Below, in pieces: positions 6,405 to 12,691 of a stretch of DNA of 14,249 nt; the first letter of the stretch is position 1; every line of letters starts with the position of its first letter. This stretch comes from DTU089 sp002440045 (GTDB lineage: Bacteria; Bacillota; Clostridia; Oscillospirales; Acutalibacteraceae): contig CALABP010000065.1 in NCBI GenBank assembly GCA_937885695.1, positions 1 through 14,249 of the forward strand, read 5' to 3'. The position numbers were made by a program, and so were the translations under genes. The notes beneath the pieces are model-generated. The model did no database searches. It was given only the letters and a program-made list of their open reading frames with translations, and had not been told where the DNA came from.

Positions 6405-7628
6405 ATGTCAAGAAGCTATCCTAAGGTGTTTGTAACAAAAAAAGGCGAAGCGCACTTAAAAAGCGGCCATCCGTGGGTGTTTGAAGGAGAAGTCACCGCC
6501 GTTTCGGGCGAGTTTGAAAACGGCGATATTGCAGACGTTTATTCTTCAAAAAACAGATACCTCGGAAGCGGATATATAAACTCAAACTCTAAAATCCGCG
6601 TCCGCGTTATTTCAAAAAACGCCAACGACAAATTTGACGAGGCTTTTTATAAAAGACGCCTTAAATACGCCGTGGATTACCGCAGAACGGTTATGGGAGA
6701 GCGCGATTTTAAATGCTGCCGCCTTATTTTCGGCGAAGCGGACCTTTTCCCGGGGCTTACCGTTGACAGGTTTTCGGACGTGCTTTCGGTACAGGTGCTT
6801 TCTTTAGGTATAGAAAAAATCAAGCATTTTCTTATTCCCGACCTTGTTGAAATTTTAAAAGAATACGGCGAAAATATTACCGCAGTTTATGAAAGAAACG
6901 ACGTTGCAATCCGCGAGCTTGAGGGTATGGAGCAATACAAGGGCTTTTTTGAAGCGCCGGGGCTTCTTTCTTCCCGCGAGCCAACCGTTATAATAGAAGA
7001 AAACGGCATTAAATACGAGGTCGATTTTGTAAACGGTCAAAAAACAGGCTTTTTTCTTGACCAAAAATACAACCGCCTTGCAATTCAGAAAATCGCCGCA
7101 GGCAAAACCGTTCTTGACTGCTTTACGCACACGGGCGCGTTTGCTCTTAACGCATACTCTGCAGGTGCAAAAGCCGTCACGGCTGTCGATATTTCGAGCG
7201 AAGCAATAGAAAAGGCGAAAAAGAACGCCGAGCTTAACGGCTTTTCGGGGATAAATTTTGTAACCGAAAACGTCTTTGACCTTTTAACCGATATGAAAAA
7301 CGGCGGCAAATGCCCTTATGACTTTATAATTCTTGACCCGCCCGCTTTCACAAAAAGCAGTTCTACGGTTTCTTCCGCCTACAGGGGCTATAAGGAAATA
7401 AACCTTAAAGCCATGAAGCTTTTGCCGCGCGGCGGCTATCTTGCCACATGCTCATGCTCGCACTTTATGACTGACGAGCTTTTCAGAAAAATGCTCGCGG
7501 ACGCCGCAGGCGACGCCGACGTTTCTTTAAGAGAGGTTGAAGTGCGCAAGCAAAGCCCCGACCACCCGATACTTATGAACGTCCCCGAAACGGAATATCT
7601 TAAGTTTTATATCTTCCAGGTCGTATAA
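6405..7628 (+). CDS. rlmI: Class I rRNA (cytosine-C5) methyltransferase, RlmI-like
   Basis: The protein of 407 aa is predicted to use S-adenosylmethionine to methylate a cytosine of 23S rRNA (C1962 in the E. coli enzyme). An N-terminal PUA domain carries the signature SGHPWVFEGEV (20-30). A linker domain ends with NGQKTGFFLDQ (210-220). The Rossmann methyltransferase domain has motif I LDCFTHTGAF (237-246), the acidic VDIS (261-264), motif IV DPPAF (311-315) and CSCSH (349-353), whose cysteine is the probable catalytic one. The C-terminal SPDHP near residue 386 is also family-typical. It is transcribed alone, with its own promoter and a terminator right after the stop. Confidence 0.93.
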   Translation: MSRSYPKVFVTKKGEAHLKSGHPWVFEGEVTAVSGEFENGDIADVYSSKNRYLGSGYINSNSKIRVRVISKNANDKFDEAFYKRRLKYAVDYRRTVMGERDFKCCRLIFGEADLFPGLTVDRFSDVLSVQVLSLGIEKIKHFLIPDLVEILKEYGENITAVYERNDVAIRELEGMEQYKGFFEAPGLLSSREPTVIIEENGIKYEVDFVNGQKTGFFLDQKYNRLAIQKIAAGKTVLDCFTHTGAFALNAYSAGAKAVTAVDISSEAIEKAKKNAELNGFSGINFVTENVFDLLTDMKNGGKCPYDFIILDPPAFTKSSSTVSSAYRGYKEINLKAMKLLPRGGYLATCSCSHFMTDELFRKMLADAAGDADVSLREVEVRKQSPDHPILMNVPETEYLKFYIFQVV

Positions 7629-7868
7629 GTAAAAGTTCAAAACCGATACGCCCTAAAGGTTCATCCCGCCTCTTCGGGCGTTTTTCTCCTTACAATACAT
7701 ATATTTTTAGGAACCTAAAGTTTTTCGGGTGCTTTGCGGTTTTAAAATGCCGTATTTTTGCCTGTACAGTGAAAAACAATGCAATGCTGTCTCTTGAAAG
7801 GCTTTTTTGCACAGTAACAGTGAAAAGAGAGCGCTTGAAAGTTGCCTAATTCAACAGTTTATTGCAGA
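7626..7868 (+). repeat. Second, diverged copy of the MITE-like element
   Basis: Read on the plus strand, this region aligns with the minus strand of 5541-5819 over nearly its whole length. Shared blocks include GGGCGTTTTTCTCCTT (7676-7691), GTTTTAAAATG near 7740, ATTTTTG, CTTTTTTG and GTGAAAAGAG. It has lost about 20-30 internal bases, and its terminal repeats are barely recognisable. Its left edge coincides with the stop codon of rlmI, and it lies just upstream of the metQ operon promoter. It is clearly older or more decayed than the first copy. Confidence 0.72.
7648..7685 (+). terminator. Rho-independent terminator after rlmI
   Basis: ACGCCC (7648-7653) pairs with GGGCGT (7676-7681), with an inner CCCG/CGGG stem, followed by TTTTT. 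The equivalent stem is conserved in the other element copy, so rlmI may use a terminator supplied by the inserted repeat. Confidence 0.65.
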
Positions 7869-7925
7869 AAACCTGCTTCTTATTTGTAAAAACCGAAGAA
7901 AAAGCCGATATTCGGCATTTACCCA

Positions 7926-7954
7926 TTGACAAGATAGGTTAAAAGTGCTAAACT
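7926..7954 (+). promoter_or_regulatory. SigA-type promoter of the metQ operon leader
   Basis: A perfect TTGACA (7926-7931), a 17-bp spacer and TAAACT (7949-7954) predict a start near 7961. That gives about 32 nt of leader before the Met/Cys-rich peptide ORF. Confidence 0.75.
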
Positions 7955-7992
7955 TCAAGCAATCTTAAAAATTACAAGAAGGAGATTTCATT

Positions 7993-8103
7993 ATGAAAAG
8001 GGCAGCAACCGCAACTTACACAATGACCATGTGCATGTGCACCATGTGCACATCCTTTTGCGTACCCTTTTTTAAAAAGCTCCGTAAAAATGCCGAGGAT
8101 TGA
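7993..8103 (+). CDS. Met/Cys-rich leader peptide of the metQNI operon (attenuator)
   Basis: This 36-codon ORF is preceded by AAGGAGA (7979-7985) 7 nt before its ATG, the best ribosome binding site in the region. Codons 10-23 read TMTMCMCTMCTSFC: four Met and four Cys codons within the 13 codons 11-23, far above normal frequency. Codons 29-31 (Lys-Leu-Arg, AAGCTCCG at 8077-8084) are also the 5' arm of an antiterminator. The TGA stop (8101-8103) lies 26 nt before an intrinsic terminator. This is the layout of amino-acid-responsive leader peptides such as those of trp and his operons. The role is predicted to be regulatory through its own translation. A stalled ribosome at the Met/Cys codons would spare transcription of the methionine transporter and probably of cysK. 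The ORF and its bias are seen directly; the mechanism is inference. Confidence 0.82.
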   Translation: MKRAATATYTMTMCMCTMCTSFCVPFFKKLRKNAED

Positions 8104-8139
8104 ATCCTTTGCAAAAACCTTGTTTAAACCGCGGAGCTT
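8077..8139 (+). promoter_or_regulatory. Antiterminator hairpin of the Met/Cys attenuator
   Basis: AAGCTCCG (8077-8084, inside the leader ORF) is perfectly complementary to CGGAGCTT (8132-8139), which is also the left arm of the terminator stem. The two structures exclude each other. A ribosome stalled at codons 11-23 (8023-8061) would leave 8077-8084 free, so the antiterminator forms. A ribosome running to the stop would cover it and allow termination. Poly-T (8068-8073) before the arm and poly-A after CGGAGCTT could lengthen the antiterminator with a small bulge. Confidence 0.75.
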
Positions 8140-8165
8140 AAAAAGTTCCGCGATTTTTATTTTAT
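8130..8165 (+). terminator. Intrinsic terminator of the attenuator
   Basis: CGCGGAGCTT (8130-8139) pairs with AAGTTCCGCG (8143-8152): ten base pairs including one G-U, with an AAA loop, followed by ATTTTTATTTT. It is a strong rho-independent terminator placed between the leader peptide and metQ. Confidence 0.88.
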
Positions 8166-8195
8166 CCGCTTTTTTAAGCGTGGGAGAGAGTCCTT

Positions 8196-8252
8196 ATGAA
8201 AAATCTTTTTGAAAAGCTCGTAAGAGCAAACTTTCGGTACGGGCGAATGTGA
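8196..8252 (+). CDS. Possible second upstream ORF before metQ (18 codons)
   Basis: An ATG with GGGAGAG (8182-8188) at 7-nt spacing opens an 18-codon frame ending in Met and TGA. It lies beyond the terminator, so only readthrough mRNA would carry it. Its codons near 8231-8237 (CTTTCGG) are complementary to CCGAAAG (8295-8301), which abuts the metQ Shine-Dalgarno GGAAG (8301-8305). Translating it could therefore unmask metQ. Composition gives no further support; this is a tentative call. Confidence 0.35.
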   Translation: MKNLFEKLVRANFRYGRM

Positions 8253-8314
8253 CCCTGTTTTTTTCAAAAACACATTCAAAATTTTTAAAAAAAGCCGAAA
8301 GGAAGTATAATTTT

Positions 8315-9178
8315 ATGAAAAAAACAGTATCAGCCGTTCTTGCGGTAATCCTCACAATTGCAACCGTTATTTCCCTTGCCGCATGCGGTAATAAAAAAGA
8401 CCAAATTCAGATAGCTATTCCCAACGACACCACAAACGAAGCAAGAGCTCTTCTTTTACTTCAGGACCTCGGCATTATAAAGCTTAAAGACGGCGCGGGC
8501 ATAACAGCAACCGTGCTTGACATTGCAGAAAATCCCCACAACATCAAGTTCACAGAGTCCGAAGCCGCTCAGCTTCCCAACGTGCTTAAAGACGTTGACT
8601 ATGCTATAATCAATTCAAACTATGCAATAAACGACGGGCTTAACCCCTCTAAAGACGCTCTGGCACTTGAAGGCTCATCTTCGGCATACGCAAACATCGT
8701 CGCTGTAAAAGAAGGCAACGAAAACCTGCCCGAGGTCAAAGCTCTTATAGCCGCTCTTAAAAGCAAAAAAACAGCCGACTTTATAAAAGAAAAATATGAC
8801 GGCGCGGTTGTTTCCGTTGTAGACGACCCCACAGACGGCTTTGACAGCAGCGTTGATTACGAAGCACTTAAAGGCAAAACAATCTCTGTTGCCGCTTCGC
8901 CCACACCCCACGCCGAAATTCTTGCAACCGCTAAAGAAATTCTTGCAGAAAAAGGCATTGTTCTTGACGTAAAAGAATATAACGACTACGTTATTCCGAA
9001 CAACATTGTTGAAGACGGCACCGTTCTTGCAAACTATTTCCAGCACAAACCCTATCTTGACGATTTCAACGAAAAGAACAACACTCACTTGGTATCTGTT
9101 GCGGCAATACACGTTGAGCCGCTCGGCATATACGGCGGAAAACAAACAACATTGGACGCAATTAAAAGTGAAAAGTGA
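8315..9178 (+). CDS. metQ: Methionine-binding lipoprotein MetQ, circularly permuted
   Basis: This 287-aa substrate-binding lipoprotein of a methionine ABC transporter has a lipoprotein signal (lipobox LAAC, Cys24) and sits outside the membrane. The halves are in reversed order relative to ordinary MetQ. Residues 31-175 carry motifs that normally form the C-terminal part: IAIPNDTTNEARALLLL, GIIKLKDGAG, SNYAINDGLNP, YANIVAV and IKEKYDGAV. A new linker (about 176-185) leads to residues 186-287, which carry the motifs normally found first: ASPTPHAEIL, YNDYVIPN, NYFQHKPYLDDFN and HVEPLGIY. The protein ends at the point where normal MetQ would continue into IAIPND. Both lobes are complete, so the fold should be kept. 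The ATG at 8315 is chosen for GGAAG 9 nt upstream and the signal peptide start; a GTG at 8249 in frame is less likely. metN follows after 6 nt. Confidence 0.93.
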   Translation: MKKTVSAVLAVILTIATVISLAACGNKKDQIQIAIPNDTTNEARALLLLQDLGIIKLKDGAGITATVLDIAENPHNIKFTESEAAQLPNVLKDVDYAIINSNYAINDGLNPSKDALALEGSSSAYANIVAVKEGNENLPEVKALIAALKSKKTADFIKEKYDGAVVSVVDDPTDGFDSSVDYEALKGKTISVAASPTPHAEILATAKEILAEKGIVLDVKEYNDYVIPNNIVEDGTVLANYFQHKPYLDDFNEKNNTHLVSVAAIHVEPLGIYGGKQTTLDAIKSEK

Positions 9179-9184
9179 GATAAA

Positions 9185-9997
9185 ATGATAGAATTAAAAA
9201 ATATAAGTAAGACCTTTGTTTTGTCCGACGGCAGCGTTGACGCTTTAAACGATGTTTCGCTTTCGATAGAAGACGGCGATATTTACGGAATAATAGGCGC
9301 AAGCGGCGCAGGCAAAAGCACCCTTGTACGATGTATAAATATGCTCGAAAGACCTACGTCGGGTTCTGTAATTATAGATAACACGGACCTTTGCAAGCTT
9401 TCCGAGAAGCAGTTAAGAGAAGAGCGCAAAAAAATCGCAATGATTTTTCAGGGCTTTAACCTTATGATGCAAAAAAACTGCCTTAAAAACGTGTGTTTTC
9501 CTTTGGAGCTTGAGGGTGTAAAACACTCCGAAGCAAAAAAGAGAGCGCGTGAGCTTCTCGAAACAGTCGGACTTCTTGATAAAGAAAAGGCATATCCCGC
9601 ACAGCTTTCGGGCGGGCAGCAGCAAAGAGTTGCCATAGCAAGGGCTTTGGCGTCAAACCCCAAAATTCTGCTTTGCGACGAAGCCACAAGCGCGCTTGAC
9701 CCGAACACCACCGCGTCTGTGCTTGAGCTTTTGCGCTCAATAAACGAAAAGCTCGGCATAACCGTTGTAATGATAACGCATCAGATGAGCGTTGTTAAGG
9801 CGATTTGCCGCCATGTTGCGATTTTAAGCAACGGCTCTGTCGCCGAAAAAGGCGAAGTCGGCGAAATATTCTCTTCCCCGAAAACGGACGCGGCAAAGCT
9901 GCTTGTTTTCTCGGAAAGGCTCGCCGAGGATATGTCAAAGAAAAACGAAGCTTACTTATCGGAGGAGCTTGAAGCGGAGGCTGAATGCAATGCTTAA
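9185..9997 (+). CDS. metN: Methionine ABC transporter ATP-binding protein MetN, short form
   Basis: This 270-aa ATPase powers methionine import with MetI and MetQ. It has Walker A GASGAGKST (38-46), Q-loop FQGFNLM (88-94), signature LSGGQQQ (141-147), Walker B ILLCDE (161-166) and switch His199. Typical MetN proteins have about 340 aa, with a C-terminal NIL/ACT-like domain that binds methionine and shuts the pump (trans-inhibition, known for E. coli MetN). Here the protein ends soon after the ATPase core in an acidic tail, so that sensor is absent. metI begins inside its last codons (8-nt overlap), indicating coupled translation. Confidence 0.93.
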   Translation: MIELKNISKTFVLSDGSVDALNDVSLSIEDGDIYGIIGASGAGKSTLVRCINMLERPTSGSVIIDNTDLCKLSEKQLREERKKIAMIFQGFNLMMQKNCLKNVCFPLELEGVKHSEAKKRARELLETVGLLDKEKAYPAQLSGGQQQRVAIARALASNPKILLCDEATSALDPNTTASVLELLRSINEKLGITVVMITHQMSVVKAICRHVAILSNGSVAEKGEVGEIFSSPKTDAAKLLVFSERLAEDMSKKNEAYLSEELEAEAECNA

Positions 9998-10694
9998 CGG
10001 AATTTTTTCACAGGAAACCCTTCTTGAAACATTGGAAATCGTTAAATCCGAATTTGCGTTTGCCTTTTGGGAGACTCTTTATGTAACGCTTGCCGCAACA
10101 TTTTTTGCGGCGCTTATAGGCGCACCGCTCGGAATTTTGCTCGTTACGGGCGACAAAGACGGCATAAGACCGCTCCCCTCGCCGCTTATGAAGGCTTTAA
10201 ACGTAATAATAAATATATTACGCTCTGTTCCGTTTTTAATTCTGATGATACTTGTTTTTCCGCTTACACGCGCAATTGTCGGCACGGCTGTCGGCACGGT
10301 TGCTTCAATAGTGCCTCTTACAATAGCGGCGTTCCCGTTTGTTGCAAGGCTTATTGAAGGGTGTATGCGCGAAGTAAACCCAAATGTTATTGAAATGGCA
10401 CGCAGTATGGGTGCTTCGCCGTTTCAGATTGTAACAAAGGTTATGATTCCCGAATCCGTTCCGTCGCTCATTTCAAATATGACCATTGCCTTTACGACAA
10501 TTCTCGGCTACACCGCCATGAGCGGAATTATCGGCGGCGGCGGACTCGGAAAGATAGCTATAAACTACGGCTATTACCGTTATAAGTACCTTGTTATGCT
10601 TCTTGCGGTAATACTTCTTGTGGTGCTTGTTCAGATTTTTCAGTCTGTCGGCACAAAGGCGGCTGTAAAGCTTGACAAGCGCATAAGAAGATAG
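9990..10694 (+). CDS. metI: Methionine ABC transporter permease MetI
   Basis: The 234-aa membrane protein has about five hydrophobic segments (roughly 28-52, 68-91, 97-120, 158-182 and 204-226). Its EAA-type loop EMARSMGASPFQIV (135-148) contacts the MetN ATPase. LRSVPFLILM (77-86) and the glycine-rich SGIIGGGGLGKIA are typical of MetI. The ATG at 9990 has GGAGG 9 nt upstream. Its 3' end contains a near-consensus promoter for the following genes. Confidence 0.94.
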   Translation: MLNGIFSQETLLETLEIVKSEFAFAFWETLYVTLAATFFAALIGAPLGILLVTGDKDGIRPLPSPLMKALNVIINILRSVPFLILMILVFPLTRAIVGTAVGTVASIVPLTIAAFPFVARLIEGCMREVNPNVIEMARSMGASPFQIVTKVMIPESVPSLISNMTIAFTTILGYTAMSGIIGGGGLGKIAINYGYYRYKYLVMLLAVILLVVLVQIFQSVGTKAAVKLDKRIRR

Positions 10695-10700
10695 TATAAA
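10672..10700 (+). promoter_or_regulatory. Strong SigA-type promoter inside the metI 3' end
   Basis: TTGACA (10672-10677), a 17-bp spacer and TATAAA (10695-10700) overlap the last seven codons of metI. Transcription would start near 10707. cysK, nadA and mnmA can then be expressed independently of the Met/Cys attenuator, with a leader of about 97 nt before cysK. Confidence 0.75.
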
Positions 10701-10714
10701 AGGAGTAATGAGAG

Positions 10715-10783
10715 ATGACATTATATTTCCCTCCGAGAGGTTTTCGATGTAATATTCCCGCATCAAAACGCTTAAAACATTAA
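10715..10783 (+). CDS. Possible 22-codon ORF before cysK
   Basis: An ATG at 9-nt spacing from AGGAG (10701-10705) opens a 22-codon frame containing FPPRGFRCNIP, with one Cys codon. A transcript from the promoter at 10672-10700 would start after this Shine-Dalgarno, so the ORF would be translated efficiently only from metQNI readthrough mRNA. I do not recognise the peptide. CCTCC within it (10730-10734) could pair with part of the cysK ribosome binding site. Whether it is a real gene is uncertain. Confidence 0.35.
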   Translation: MTLYFPPRGFRCNIPASKRLKH

Positions 10784-10803
10784 AATATTAAGGAGAAATT
10801 ATT

Positions 10804-11736
10804 ATGTCAAAAATTTATAAATCAGCAGACCTCATTATAGGAAAAACCCCGCTTCTTGAACTCACACACATCGAAAAAGAGCTTAATTTAAAAGCAAGAC
10901 TTCTTGCAAAGCTTGAATATTTTAACCCCGCCGGTTCTGTTAAAGACCGCGTTGCAAAGGCAATGCTTGACGACGCAGAGCGCTCGGGAAAGCTCACTAA
11001 AGATTCTGTAATAATAGAGCCGACAAGCGGCAACACCGGCATCGGTCTTGCTTCGGTTGCGGCGGCAAGGGGTTATCGCATAATTATCGTTATGCCCGAC
11101 ACCATGTCGGTTGAACGCAGACAGCTTATGAAAGCCTACGGCGCAGAGCTTGTGCTCTCTGAGGGCGCAAAAGGTATGAAGGGCGCAATCGCAAAAGCAA
11201 ACGAGCTTGCAAAAGAAATACCTTCAAGCTTTATTCCCGGTCAGTTTGTAAACCCCGCAAACCCGAAGGCTCACTATGAAACAACAGGCCCCGAAATTTT
11301 TGAAGATACCGACGGCAAAGTCGATATTTTTGTTGCGGGCGTCGGCACAGGCGGCACAATTACGGGCGTCGGCAAATATTTAAAAGAGAAAAATCCCGAT
11401 GTTAAAATTGTTGCCGTAGAGCCGAAAACCTCGGCAGTACTTTCAACGGGTGTTCCGGGCGCGCACAAAATTCAGGGTATCGGCGCAGGGTTTGTTCCCG
11501 ATGTGCTTGACACAAAGATTTACGACGAAGTTTTCCCGGTCGATAACGACGACGCATTTTCTTACGGCAAGCTCGTCGGCAAAAAAGAAGGCGTTCTTGT
11601 CGGAATTTCTTCTGGTGCGGCGCTTTATGCCGCCGCAGAAATTGCAAAACGTCCCGAAAACGAAGGCAAAACAATAGTTGTTCTGTTCCCCGACACGGGC
11701 GACAGATACTTGTCTACTCCCCTTTTTAACGATTAA
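10804..11736 (+). CDS. cysK: Cysteine synthase A (O-acetylserine sulfhydrylase)
   Basis: This PLP enzyme makes L-cysteine from O-acetylserine and sulfide in the cytoplasm. Of its 310 aa, Lys47 in GSVKDR binds PLP. PTSGNTGIG (73-81) binds the substrate carboxylate, and GTGGT (181-185) holds the PLP phosphate. GQFVNPANPKAHYETTGPEI (146-165) and SSGAAL near 268 are family signatures. The length is normal. AAGGAG lies upstream of the ATG. It sits downstream of a methionine transporter under a Met/Cys leader, which ties cysteine synthesis to uptake of sulfur amino acids. Confidence 0.96.
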   Translation: MSKIYKSADLIIGKTPLLELTHIEKELNLKARLLAKLEYFNPAGSVKDRVAKAMLDDAERSGKLTKDSVIIEPTSGNTGIGLASVAAARGYRIIIVMPDTMSVERRQLMKAYGAELVLSEGAKGMKGAIAKANELAKEIPSSFIPGQFVNPANPKAHYETTGPEIFEDTDGKVDIFVAGVGTGGTITGVGKYLKEKNPDVKIVAVEPKTSAVLSTGVPGAHKIQGIGAGFVPDVLDTKIYDEVFPVDNDDAFSYGKLVGKKEGVLVGISSGAALYAAAEIAKRPENEGKTIVVLFPDTGDRYLSTPLFND

Positions 11737-11755
11737 CCGAAAGGACTAAAATTTT

Positions 11756-12691
11756 ATGAGCAATCACTGCCGCGATGTTTGGACTGTAAGCTCTTTACAG
11801 CAGGCAATTTTAAAAGCCAAAGAAGAGAGCGGAGCATTTATCCTCGCGCACAGCTACCAGTCAAGGGCGATAACCGAGATTGCCGATTTTGTCGGCGACT
11901 CGTTTGCACTAAGCAAAAAAGCCGCCGAGACCGACTGCAAAACGGTTATTATGTGCGGCGTTCGCTTTATGGCTGAAACGGTAAAAATTCTTTCACCCGA
12001 AAAAAAGGTTATCCTTGCAAATGCCGAGGCGGCATGCCCCATGGCAGAACAGCTTGACGTTGAGCTGCTTTCGGCATTAAAGGAGCAATATAAGGATTAC
12101 ACCGTTGTTGCCTACATAAACACCACGGCAGAGCTCAAAACAACCTGCGACGTATGCGTTACGTCGTCATCGGCTGTTGAGATTGTCAAAAAGCTTGAGA
12201 ATGACAAAATACTTTTCATTCCCGACTGCAATCTCGGAAGCTGGGTTGAAAAACAGATTCCCGAAAAAACCTTTAAATTTGTTCACGGCGGTTGCCCCAC
12301 GCATGCAAAAATCTCGGCTCTTGAGGTTAAAAAGGCAAAGGCACTTCACCCGAACGCCCTTTTCCTTGTGCACCCCGAGTGCAAGCCCGAGGTTGTTAAA
12401 GAAGCCGATTATGTCGGCTCGACCTCGGGAATTATGAATTTTGCAAAAAACAGCGACGCAAAAGAATTTATAATCGGCACAGAAACAAGCATTGCAGAGC
12501 ACCTCAGCTTTGAGTGCAGGGACAAACGCTTTTATCCCCTTTCAAAAGACCTTATTTGCCCCAATATGAAGCTCACCGCGCTTTCGGACGTTTATTATGC
12601 GTTGACGGGCGGCGGCGAAGAAATTTCACTTTCAAAAGAAACAATTGAAGCTGCACGCAGGTGCATTGACAGGATGATTGAACTCGGATGA
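11756..12691 (+). CDS. nadA: Quinolinate synthase NadA
   Basis: NadA condenses iminoaspartate with dihydroxyacetone phosphate to quinolinate in NAD biosynthesis, using a [4Fe-4S] cluster. The 311-aa protein has AHSYQ (31-35), ADFVGDSFALS (43-53) and SSSAVE (137-142). Three cysteines match the cluster ligands in spacing: C94 (AACPMA), C180 (GGCPTH) and C268 (CPNMKLT). nadB and nadC, the usual neighbours, are not here. AAAGGA precedes the ATG. It overlaps mnmA by 4 nt (ATGA), so the two are co-translated. Confidence 0.95.
   Translation: MSNHCRDVWTVSSLQQAILKAKEESGAFILAHSYQSRAITEIADFVGDSFALSKKAAETDCKTVIMCGVRFMAETVKILSPEKKVILANAEAACPMAEQLDVELLSALKEQYKDYTVVAYINTTAELKTTCDVCVTSSSAVEIVKKLENDKILFIPDCNLGSWVEKQIPEKTFKFVHGGCPTHAKISALEVKKAKALHPNALFLVHPECKPEVVKEADYVGSTSGIMNFAKNSDAKEFIIGTETSIAEHLSFECRDKRFYPLSKDLICPNMKLTALSDVYYALTGGGEEISLSKETIEAARRCIDRMIELG

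Noticed and set aside
7904..7916. GCCGA-TAT-TCGGC hairpin as a terminator before the metQ promoter
   Set aside because: The stem is only 5 bp and the plus-strand T-run is weak. It reads better as a terminator on the minus strand, where no gene needs it.
7993..8103. Leader peptide as a RiPP precursor or metal-binding microprotein
   Set aside because: No modification enzyme or exporter is nearby. The codon run, arm inside the ORF and downstream terminator fit an attenuator better, although a metal-binding product is not strictly excluded.
8121..8152. T-box riboswitch upstream of metQ, suggested by ACCGCG before the terminator
   Set aside because: The full T-box motif (UGGN before ACC) is missing, there is no recognisable stem I, and the space is taken by a well-initiated leader ORF.
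7955..8314. SAM (S-box) riboswitch in the metQ leader
   Set aside because: I could not find the conserved S-box core sequences or the four-way junction layout; the visible structures are explained by attenuation.
8249..8314. Earlier in-frame GTG start for metQ
   Set aside because: It would put 22 charged residues before a normal lipoprotein signal, and the ATG at 8315 has a Shine-Dalgarno.
8675..9145. Long minus-strand open frames inside metQ, mnmA (13174-13683) and nadA (12167-12502)
   Set aside because: They lie opposite strongly supported genes, have no ribosome binding sites and show odd composition. They are codon-bias shadows.
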